A stretch of 8,669 nucleotides of DNA from Enterobacteriaceae bacterium UBA2655 (GTDB lineage Bacteria > Pseudomonadota > Gammaproteobacteria > Enterobacterales > Enterobacteriaceae): assembly GCA_002359495.1 (NCBI GenBank), contig DENB01000005.1, positions 1 to 8,669 of the forward strand. The letters are read 5' to 3'. The position numbers and the translations under genes are program-made. The notes under the pieces were generated by a model. That model did no database searches and was not told the DNA's origin. It saw only the letters and a list, made by a program, of their open reading frames with translations. Each line of letters opens with the position of its first letter. The first letter of the stretch is position 1. This document shows, in pieces, positions 1 to 6,830 of the stretch.

Positions 1-613
1 TCCGCATGAATTTTCCGGCGGCCAGCGCCAGCGCATCGGCATCGCCCGCGCGCTCGCCTCCGGGCCGAAGCTGCTGCTCGGCGACGAGCCGGTCTCCGCG
101 CTGGACGTTTCGGTGCAGGCGCAGGTGGTCAACCTGCTGGAAAATCTTAAACAGCAGTTTGGCCTGACGATGATTATCGTGGCGCACGGCCTGGCGGTCA
201 TCCGCCATATGAGCGATCGCGTGGCGGTGATGTATCTGGGACAGATTGTCGAGCTGGCGAGCGTGGATGAGATATTCGACGCGCCGCTCCATCCTTATAC
301 CCAAGCGCTGATCGCCTCCGCGCCGCAGCTACAGCCGGGCGTCGCCCGCGCCGTTCCGATGCTGCAGGGGGATTTGCCGAATCCCGCCGCACCGCCGGTC
401 GGCTGCCGCTTTCATACCCGTTGTCCTTATGCCGCCGACGAGTGCCGCCAGTTTGAGCCGATTAACCAGGTTCTGCCCGGCGGTCGTCAGGTGGCCTGCC
501 ATCGCTGGCAGGAGATCAACCGTGACCGCAGCGTGATCGCTATTACGCCGCCTTCCGCCGCCTTTTTACGTCGCCGCGCCCTGTTCGAACAGGCGGCGAG
601 TCAGCCCTCGTAA
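1..613 (+). CDS. Peptide-type ABC transporter ATP-binding protein, C-terminal part (5' truncated by window edge)
   Basis: This is the energy-coupling subunit of an oligopeptide/dipeptide-class ABC importer, acting on the cytoplasmic face of the inner membrane. The reading frame is open from base 2 and gives 203 residues before TAA; the Walker A part lies outside the window. Visible in order are the ABC signature FSGGQRQR (residues 4-11), Walker B LLLGDEP (catalytic Glu about residue 29), the D-loop SALD, and the H-loop His near residue 62 in VAHGLAV. The C-terminal oligopeptide/dipeptide domain starts at PLHPYTQAL. It carries four cysteines spaced C-x5-C-x6-C-x17-C (residues 135, 141, 148, 166), the pattern of OppD/DppD-type subunits, which bind a [4Fe-4S] cluster in solved relatives. 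It is the only ATPase seen, so it could be the second half of a two-domain GsiA-like protein or a single DppF-like subunit with a partner upstream; the window cannot decide. The Gly after the H-loop His, where Asp is usual, is odd. Confidence 0.95.
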   Translation, partial: PHEFSGGQRQRIGIARALASGPKLLLGDEPVSALDVSVQAQVVNLLENLKQQFGLTMIIVAHGLAVIRHMSDRVAVMYLGQIVELASVDEIFDAPLHPYTQALIASAPQLQPGVARAVPMLQGDLPNPAAPPVGCRFHTRCPYAADECRQFEPINQVLPGGRQVACHRWQEINRDRSVIAITPPSAAFLRRRALFEQAASQPS

Positions 614-617
614 CCTC

Positions 618-622
618 TGGAG
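618..622 (+). promoter_or_regulatory. Ribosome binding site deciding the GTG start of the binding protein
   Basis: TGGAG sits 7 nt upstream of the GTG at 630, a normal spacing. An ATG at 625-627 lies only 2 nt from this motif, is in another frame, and stops after two codons. This supports GTG at 630 as the true start. Confidence 0.75.
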
Positions 623-629
623 AAATGCT

Positions 630-2147
630 GTGAAGAAAGCTCGCCATACTTTGTTAACCGCGCTTGGCGGTTTGATGCTGCTGGGCGCCAGCGCCCACAG
701 CCATGCCGAAAGCGTTATTCGCATCGGACTGGGCGCCGATCCCGACATGCTCGACCCGCATCTGGCGCGCACCTACTATGGCCGTTTCGTCTTTGCCGCC
801 CTGTGCGATCGCCTGGTGGACATCGATCAGAACTTGAAAATCGTTCCGGGCCTCGCCACCGATTGGGCCTGGAGCGACGACGGTAAAACCCTGACGATGA
901 ACCTGCGCGACGGCGTGACCTTCCACGACGGCGAGAAATTCGACGCCAACGCGGTGAAATTCAACATCGAGCGCGCGCTGACCCTGCCCGGCTCGCTGCG
1001 CAAAAGCGAAATCGCCTCGATTGAGCGCGTGGAAGTCAGCGGCCCGATGCAGGTGAAATTCCACCTGAAAAACCCCGACGCCGCGCTGCTCAGCCAGCTT
1101 ACCGACCGCGCCGGCGCGATGCTGGCACCGGAAGCGGCGAAGAAGCCCGACTTTGTCACCCATCCGGTCTGCTCCGGTCCTTACCAGTTTGACAGCCGCG
1201 TACAGCAGGACCGCATCGTGCTGAAGCGTTATGAAAACTACTGGAACAAAGGCGCTTACCATTTCGATAAGGTTATCTTCTTGCCGATCCCCGACGCCTC
1301 GGTCCGTCTGGCCAACCTGCGCGCCGGCGACCTCGATCTTACCGAAGGCATCGCCGCCAGCGACGTGAAAACCGTGCAGGCCGACAGCAGGCTGGCGCTG
1401 GCGAAAGTCACCGGCCTCGGCTATCAGGGCATTACCTTCAACATCAATAACGGCAAGATCGATGCGAAAAGTCCGTTTAAAGATGCGCGCGTGCGTGAAG
1501 CCTTCTCGCTGGCGATCGATCGCGATGCGCTGAACCAGGTGGCGTTTGAAGGACTCTACGCGCCAGCCAACCAGGCGCTCTCCACCGTCAGCCCTTATCA
1601 CGTGAAGCTGCCGGTTCCCGCGCGCGACGTGGAAAAAGCCAAAGCGCTGCTGAAAGCCGCCGGGGTGACGACGCCGCTGAACGTGACGCTGCTGGTGACC
1701 AACAACCCGACCGCGCAACAGGTGGGCCAGGTGATCCAGGCGATGGTGAGCGAAGCGGGCTTTAACCTGAACCTGCAAATGAGCGAATTCGCCACCCTGC
1801 TGGATCGTCAACAGCGCGGCGACTTCGAGCTGAGCTTGTCGGGCTGGTCCGGCCGCCCCGATCCCGACGGCAGCATCTACTCCTTTATCAACAGCAAAGG
1901 CACGCTCAACGATGGACGCTACAGCAACGCACAGATGGATGAGTGGCTGAACCAGGCGCGTCTGACCAATGACCAGGCGGCGCGCCAGGCGTTGTATGAC
2001 AAAGTCGTGGCGCAACTGCAAACCGATATGCCGCTCGCGTATCTCTATTTCGAGCCGCGCATTTTCGGCATGACGAAAAAACTGCAGGGCTTTAAAGCCT
2101 GGCCGGATGGACTGGTGCGCCTGGCTGGCGTGCAGATGGCGCCCTGA
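630..2147 (+). CDS. Periplasmic solute-binding protein of a peptide-type ABC importer (SBP family 5)
   Basis: This is the substrate-capturing subunit of the importer, located in the periplasm (505 aa, normal for the DppA/OppA/GsiB family). The N-terminus is a Sec signal peptide: Lys/Arg-rich MKKAR, a hydrophobic stretch at residues 8-20, then a cleavage site most likely after SHA (residue 26). There is no lipobox cysteine, so it should be soluble rather than a lipoprotein. The mature start RIGLGADPDMLDP, the middle segments NLRDGVTFHDGEKF and CSGPYQF, and the repeated YENYW and DAR-VREAFSLAIDR motifs are typical of family 5. Cys59 and Cys181 could form a disulphide, which is inference. It begins with GTG, 16 nt after the ATPase stop, and ends 18 nt before the permease. 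It is only distantly similar, by eye, to E. coli GsiB or DppA, so the ligand cannot be named; short peptides, gamma-glutamyl compounds or N-acyl amino acids are all possible. Confidence 0.93.
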   Translation: MKKARHTLLTALGGLMLLGASAHSHAESVIRIGLGADPDMLDPHLARTYYGRFVFAALCDRLVDIDQNLKIVPGLATDWAWSDDGKTLTMNLRDGVTFHDGEKFDANAVKFNIERALTLPGSLRKSEIASIERVEVSGPMQVKFHLKNPDAALLSQLTDRAGAMLAPEAAKKPDFVTHPVCSGPYQFDSRVQQDRIVLKRYENYWNKGAYHFDKVIFLPIPDASVRLANLRAGDLDLTEGIAASDVKTVQADSRLALAKVTGLGYQGITFNINNGKIDAKSPFKDARVREAFSLAIDRDALNQVAFEGLYAPANQALSTVSPYHVKLPVPARDVEKAKALLKAAGVTTPLNVTLLVTNNPTAQQVGQVIQAMVSEAGFNLNLQMSEFATLLDRQQRGDFELSLSGWSGRPDPDGSIYSFINSKGTLNDGRYSNAQMDEWLNQARLTNDQAARQALYDKVVAQLQTDMPLAYLYFEPRIFGMTKKLQGFKAWPDGLVRLAGVQMAP

Positions 2148-2165
2148 GGCGTCTGAGGAGCGAGA

Positions 2166-3107
2166 ATGCTGGAACTGATCCTGAAACGTCTGCTGTTGGC
2201 GATCCCGACCCTGCTGCTGGTCAGCATCATGGTATTCGCCCTGCAAAAACTGCTGCCCGGCGATCCGGTGCTGGCGATGGCTGGCGAGGAGCGCGACCCG
2301 GCGGTCATCGCTCAGCTGCGCGACGAATATCACCTGAACGATCCGCTGCCGACGCAATATTTCTACTGGATCGGCAACGCGTTGCAGGGCGACCTGGGCA
2401 TCTCGCTGCGCACCAAAGAGCCGGTCACCACGCTTATCGCCAGCAAACTGCCGGTAACGCTGGAGCTGTCGCTGCTGGCGATGGTCATCGCGCTGGCGAT
2501 CGGCATCAGCATGGGGATTCTGGCGGCGGTGCGCAAAGGAAGCTGGGTCGATCACGGCAGCAACTTTATTGCGCTGTCGGGAATTTCGGTGCCGCACTTC
2601 TGGCTGGGCATTCTGCTGATCCTGCTTTTTTCGGTGCATCTGCAATGGCTGCCGGCGTCCGGCTACGTGCCGATCGGCGAGGGGCTGGCGCAGAACATCA
2701 AAACGCTGCTGCTGCCTGCGCTGGTGCTCGGCACCGGTCTGGCGGCCACACTGATGCGTCATACCCGCGCCTCGATGATCGCCGTGCTGAAGGCGGATTA
2801 CATTCGCACCGCGCGCGCCAAAGGGCTAATGCCGAAAAAAGTGGTGCTGAAGCACGCGTTCCGCAACGCGCTGGTGCCGGTGATCACCCTGACCACACTG
2901 CTGTTCGGCGAGCTACTGGGCGGCGCGGTGCTGACCGAACAGGTTTTTACCCTGCCGGGCTTCGGCAAAATGATCGTGGATGCGGTGTTTAACCGCGATT
3001 ACGCCGTGGTGCAGGGCGTGGTGCTTGTCGTGGCGATCGGCTTTCTGCTGCTTAACCTGCTGGCCGATGTGCTCTATCTGTTAATTAACCCGAAAATGCG
3101 AGGCTAA
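2166..3107 (+). CDS. ABC transporter permease, DppB/GsiC type
   Basis: This is one of the two inner-membrane subunits forming the transport channel (313 aa, usual length for DppB-type permeases). The N-terminus ILKRLLLAIPTLLLVSIMVF is the first membrane segment, followed by the conserved LLPGDPV and the periplasmic stretch ending in GDLGISLRTKEPV. Further hydrophobic segments lie near residues 98-122, 135-160, 178-198, 235-260 and 280-305, giving about six in all. The cytoplasmic EAA loop that contacts the ATPase is at residues about 211-235 (core ADYIRTARAKGL, then FRNALVPV). Shine-Dalgarno AGGAG at 2156-2160 lies 5 nt from the ATG. The gene sits between the binding protein and the second permease, and only 2 nt separate its stop from the next start. 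Family assignment is firm; substrate is not. Confidence 0.95.
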   Translation: MLELILKRLLLAIPTLLLVSIMVFALQKLLPGDPVLAMAGEERDPAVIAQLRDEYHLNDPLPTQYFYWIGNALQGDLGISLRTKEPVTTLIASKLPVTLELSLLAMVIALAIGISMGILAAVRKGSWVDHGSNFIALSGISVPHFWLGILLILLFSVHLQWLPASGYVPIGEGLAQNIKTLLLPALVLGTGLAATLMRHTRASMIAVLKADYIRTARAKGLMPKKVVLKHAFRNALVPVITLTTLLFGELLGGAVLTEQVFTLPGFGKMIVDAVFNRDYAVVQGVVLVVAIGFLLLNLLADVLYLLINPKMRG

Positions 3108-3109
3108 CC

Positions 3110-3985
3110 ATGAGCGAGGTGCTGACAGTCGCTGCGGCTCAGCCGCGGCAACGTGCCGGAAGCCGGGTGCTGAAGAAGTTTATGCGCAATAAAAGCGCCC
3201 TGATCGGCGCGGCGATCGTCATTCTGTTTGTCGCCGTGGCGCTGCTGGCCCCCTGGCTGGCGCCTGCCGATCCCATCAAAGCCAACTTTCTCGCGGTGCG
3301 CAAACCGCCTTCGGAACTTTACTGGCTCGGCACCGACGAGTTGGGGCGCGATATTTTATCGCGCATGATCTGGGGAGCGCGCACCTCGCTGCTGGCAGGC
3401 TCCGTTTCGGTGCTGATCGCCATTCTTATCGGCGTGCCGCTGGGTCTGGTCGCCGGTTACTGGCAGGGCTGGTGCGACGGCATTATCTCGCGCTTTATCG
3501 AAGCGCTGCTCGCCTGTCCCTTTCTGATTCTGGCGATTGCGCTCGGCGCCTTTCTCGGGCCGAGTCTGACCAATGCGATGATCGCCATCGGCCTGTCGGC
3601 GATGCCGATTTTCGCCCGGCTGACGCGCGGTCAGGTGATCGCGATCCGCAACGAAGAGTATATCGACGGCGCGCGCGCCATCGGCCTGCCTGACCGCTGG
3701 ATTATCGCGCGTTACGTGCTGCCGAACGTGATGTCGCCGATTCTGGTGCAGGCGACGCTGGCGATCGCCTCGGCGATTATCACCGAGGCGAGCCTGTCGT
3801 TTCTCGGCCTCGGCCAGCAGCCGCCTTCGCCTTCGTGGGGCGCGATGCTGAACACCGCCAAAGGTTATCTGGAGCAGGCGCCGTGGATGTCGATTTTCCC
3901 CGGCCTTGCCATTTTTCTTATCGTGCAGGGCTTCAACCTGCTGGGCGACGGACTGCGCGACGCGCTCGATCCGCGCAACGACTGA
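3110..3985 (+). CDS. ABC transporter permease, DppC/GsiD type
   Basis: This is the second inner-membrane channel subunit, partner of the preceding DppB-type permease (291 aa, usual for DppC-type proteins). The N-terminal cytoplasmic tail is followed by the OppC_N segment (FMRNKSALIG, then a membrane span near residues 30-50 ending LLAPWLAP). The hallmark GTDELGRDILSRMIWGAR precedes the transmembrane domain, whose spans begin around residue 93. The EAA loop is near residues 182-206 (EEYIDGARAIGLP, then VLPNVMSPI), and the family-typical EASLSFLGLG and PSWGAMLN follow. The C-terminus ends with GDGLRDALDPR, a normal DppC ending. Its Shine-Dalgarno GAGG (3100-3103) lies inside the end of the upstream permease gene, so the two are very probably translationally coupled. 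The stop is 15 nt before the transferase-like gene. Confidence 0.95.
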   Translation: MSEVLTVAAAQPRQRAGSRVLKKFMRNKSALIGAAIVILFVAVALLAPWLAPADPIKANFLAVRKPPSELYWLGTDELGRDILSRMIWGARTSLLAGSVSVLIAILIGVPLGLVAGYWQGWCDGIISRFIEALLACPFLILAIALGAFLGPSLTNAMIAIGLSAMPIFARLTRGQVIAIRNEEYIDGARAIGLPDRWIIARYVLPNVMSPILVQATLAIASAIITEASLSFLGLGQQPPSPSWGAMLNTAKGYLEQAPWMSIFPGLAIFLIVQGFNLLGDGLRDALDPRND

Positions 3986-4000
3986 CACTAAGGAACCGCT

Positions 4001-5602
4001 ATGAGTGCAGAGTTAGATTTTAACGTCGGTTACGCCTCCCATCGCGTGCCGATGATGGGGCGCAACGCGGTAGCCACCTCGCAGCCGCTGGCGGCGCAGG
4101 CGGGCATCCGCATGCTGCAACAGGGCGGCAACGCAGTGGACGCCGCGGTGGCGACGGCGATCGCCCTGACGGTGCTGGAGCCGACCGGCAACGGCATCGG
4201 CAGCGACGCCTTCGCCATTATCTGGGACGGCAAGCAGCTGCATGGCCTGAACGCCTCCGGCCGCGCGCCCGCCGCCTGGAATCTGGACCGCTTCGCCGGG
4301 CATGAGAAGATGCCGGAGCTGGGCTGGGACGCCGTTACCGTGCCGGGCGCCGTTTCCGCCTGGGTGGCGCTGGCGGAACGCTTCGGCACCCTGCCGCTGA
4401 CGACACTGGCGCAGCCGGCGATAGAGTACGCGCGCAACGGCTTTCCGGTTTCGCCGCTGATCGGCCAGCTCTGGCAGCGCGGCTACAACAAGCTGAAAAA
4501 CCAGCCCGGCTTCAGCGACTGCTTCGCTCCTGAAGGCCGTCCGCCGCGCATCGGCGAGATTTTCCGCAACCCCGACCAGGCTGATACGCTGGAGACGATC
4601 GCCGCCACCAACGGCGACGCTTTTTACCGCGGCGAACTGGCGGAAAAAATCGCCGCCTTCGCCCGCGAGCACAACGCGGCGCTGACGCTGGACGATCTGA
4701 AAAACCATCGCGCCGACTGGGTGAAAATGCTGTCGCGTCCCTTTGCAGGCGGTTCGGTGCAGGAGCTGCCGCCGAACGGTCAGGGCATCGCCACGCTAAT
4801 CGCGCTGGGCATTCTCGAACAGTGGGATATCGGCCGCTATACCCCCGATTCCGTGCCCTGGCTGCATCTTTCCATCGAGGCGATGAAGCTGGCGCTGGTG
4901 GATCTGGAGCGCTACGTCACCGATGAGGACCATCTCGAATTCCCGGCCGATCTGCTGTTAAGCGATGCGTACCTGAAAAGCCGCGCGCAGCTGATCGATC
5001 CTGAAAAAGCGGGCGATTTTAGCTTTGGTTCGCCGCAGCAGAGCGGCACGGTTTATCTCTCCACCGCCGACGCCAGCGGCATGATGGTCTCTTTTATTCA
5101 GTCTAACTTTATGGGCTTCGGTTCCGGCGTGGTGGTGCCAGGCACCGGCATCAGCTTGCAGAACCGCGGCGCGGGCTTTTCGCTCGATCCGCACCATCCC
5201 AACGTGGTGGCGGGCGGCAAACGCTCTTTCCACACCATCATCCCCGCCTTCGCGCTGGACGGCGACGGCGAGCCGCTGATGTCGTTCGGGGTGATGGGCG
5301 GGCCGATGCAGGCGCAGGGGCATTTGCAGATGGCGCTGCGCATCATGATGCACAAGCAAAATCCGCAGGCGGCGATCGACGCGCCGCGCTGGCGCGTGGT
5401 GCAGGGACGCGAGGTGATCGTGGAGCCGTCGATGGATCGCAATACGCTGGCCGCGCTGCGCAATATGGGTCATAGCATCACGCTGGAAGATCCGCTGTTG
5501 AGCTATAACTTCGGCGGCGCCCAGGCGATCATGCGCGATCCGCAGGGCTTTTATATTGCGGCGACGGAAAGCCGTAAGGATGGGCAGGCGCTGGTGTATT
5601 AA
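4001..5602 (+). CDS. Gamma-glutamyltransferase-family Ntn hydrolase, cytoplasmic (YwrD-like)
   Basis: This is a member of the gamma-glutamyltransferase/cephalosporin-acylase fold (533 aa), which self-cleaves into a large and a small subunit. The predicted cleavage is before Thr350 in SGTVYLS, giving a small subunit of 184 residues and placing Thr350 as the nucleophile. Supporting motifs are the N-terminal ATSQPLAAQAGIRML and GGNAVDAAVATAIAL, GNGIGSDAF, SGRAP (Arg88, near the usual substrate-carboxylate Arg), GFGSGVVVPGTGI, KRSFHTIIP and the GG of GVMGGP. No signal peptide is present, unlike periplasmic E. coli Ggt, so it should act in the cytosol. Where E. coli Ggt has Gln430 and Asp433 for the gamma-glutamyl alpha-amino group, this protein appears to have Arg389 and Gly392. 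True gamma-glutamyl activity is therefore doubtful; an amidase or acylase acting on an imported compound fits better. Shine-Dalgarno AAGGA at 3990-3994, 6 nt from ATG. Last gene of the transporter operon. Confidence 0.9.
   Translation: MSAELDFNVGYASHRVPMMGRNAVATSQPLAAQAGIRMLQQGGNAVDAAVATAIALTVLEPTGNGIGSDAFAIIWDGKQLHGLNASGRAPAAWNLDRFAGHEKMPELGWDAVTVPGAVSAWVALAERFGTLPLTTLAQPAIEYARNGFPVSPLIGQLWQRGYNKLKNQPGFSDCFAPEGRPPRIGEIFRNPDQADTLETIAATNGDAFYRGELAEKIAAFAREHNAALTLDDLKNHRADWVKMLSRPFAGGSVQELPPNGQGIATLIALGILEQWDIGRYTPDSVPWLHLSIEAMKLALVDLERYVTDEDHLEFPADLLLSDAYLKSRAQLIDPEKAGDFSFGSPQQSGTVYLSTADASGMMVSFIQSNFMGFGSGVVVPGTGISLQNRGAGFSLDPHHPNVVAGGKRSFHTIIPAFALDGDGEPLMSFGVMGGPMQAQGHLQMALRIMMHKQNPQAAIDAPRWRVVQGREVIVEPSMDRNTLAALRNMGHSITLEDPLLSYNFGGAQAIMRDPQGFYIAATESRKDGQALVY
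4894..4901 (+). other. Chi octamer (+ strand)
   Basis: Exact GCTGGTGG, the RecBCD recombination hotspot sequence of enteric bacteria, inside the transferase-like gene. It may simply reflect Leu-Val-Asp codons. Confidence 0.35.
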
Positions 5603-5642
5603 TCGGGGGGCGGTTTGCTGAGCGGAAACGCGCTAATGTTCA

Positions 5643-5672
5643 GAACAAGGCGGGCGCGCATCCGCCTTGTTC
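5643..5672. terminator. Perfect inverted repeat between converging genes, probable shared terminator
   Basis: An 11-bp perfect stem, GAACAAGGCGG (5643-5653) and CCGCCTTGTTC (5662-5672), encloses an 8-nt loop. It lies 41 nt after the stop of the transferase-like gene and about 44 nt after the metF stop on the other strand, where a bidirectional terminator would be expected. Neither strand has a proper T-run after the stem, so intrinsic termination would be imperfect; the stem may also protect mRNA 3' ends. The right arm can alternatively pair with 5674-5683 (ATCCG with CGGAT, GCCTT with AAGGC), giving a REP-like appearance. Confidence 0.6.
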
Positions 5673-5715
5673 CCGGATAAGGCCCTGGCGCGCGTCATTC
5701 TTGCCGATCCCTCTC

Positions 5716-6621
<906 letters not shown>

Positions 6622-6654
6622 TCATCGATCGCATCGGTCATTTTTATCGGCAAT

Positions 6655-6686
6655 GAACATCCATACGTTTAGACGTCCAGATGCAC
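6655..6686 (-). promoter_or_regulatory. Tandem MET boxes, MetJ operator of metF
   Basis: Four contiguous 8-bp units fit the MetJ box AGACGTCT, read on the + strand. AGACGTCC (6671-6678) matches 7 of 8, ATACGTTT (6663-6670) 6 of 8, GAACATCC (6655-6662) 4 of 8 and AGATGCAC (6679-6686) 4 of 8. MetJ dimers bind such arrays cooperatively, and two good adjacent boxes flanked by weaker ones are usual. The array sits just downstream of the proposed -10, over the likely transcription start, where repressor would block initiation. Confidence 0.85.
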
Positions 6687-6715
6687 AAAATGAACGATTC
6701 CTGTCGTAGCGTCAA
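6687..6715 (-). promoter_or_regulatory. Candidate sigma-70 promoter of metF
   Basis: On the minus strand TTGACG (6710-6715, 5 of 6 to the -35 consensus) is followed after 17 nt by CATTTT (6687-6692), a weak -10. Transcription would start near 6680, inside the MET-box array, leaving a 5' leader of roughly 70 nt. The good -35, exact spacing and adjoining operator support the placement; the poor -10 lowers certainty. Other AT-rich hexamers such as TATATT lie further upstream (6731-6736) without a matching -35. Confidence 0.5.
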
Positions 6716-6790
6716 CAGAAAAATGATTTAAGGGTGTGACAATATAGTCAGACAAGAAAAAAGATTTTCATGCGCAGCGGCTAAGTTGAG

Positions 6791-6820
6791 GAAAAGGCAG
6801 GAAAACGGCGTTTCCTGCCT
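6791..6820 (-). terminator. Rho-independent terminator of metL
   Basis: A 10-bp perfect stem, AGGCAGGAAA (6795-6804) paired with TTTCCTGCCT (6811-6820), has a 6-nt loop, 10 nt after the metL stop codon. In the minus direction the stem is followed by TTTCCTC, a short U-containing tail. It should end the metL-containing transcript before the separate metF promoter. Confidence 0.75.
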
Positions 6821-6830
6821 GAACAGCCGA

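Noticed and set aside
113..613. Start of the ATPase gene at the ATG-like codon at 113
   Set aside because: The same frame is open to base 2 and encodes the ABC signature and Walker B upstream of this point, so the codon is internal and the gene begins outside the window.
654..2762. A 702-codon open frame on the minus strand opposite the binding-protein and permease genes
   Set aside because: Its translation is rich in Arg, Gln and His with low complexity, as expected antisense to GC-rich genes, and it overlaps two genes of clear family identity. No plausible ribosome binding site or domain was seen.
3356..3988. A 210-codon minus-strand open frame opposite the second permease
   Set aside because: Extremely Arg/Gln/His-rich translation with no domain; explained by codon bias of the permease gene.
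1..5602. Naming the transporter genes gsiABCD or dppBCDF
   Set aside because: Family membership is clear, but the binding protein does not follow the E. coli GsiB or DppA sequence closely and the terminal enzyme differs from the E. coli locus, so a symbol would imply a substrate the sequence does not show.
6691..6701. Possible MetR site (TGAA followed by ATTC) upstream of metF
   Set aside because: It does not keep the TGAA-N5-TTCA spacing, and only one half-site is good.
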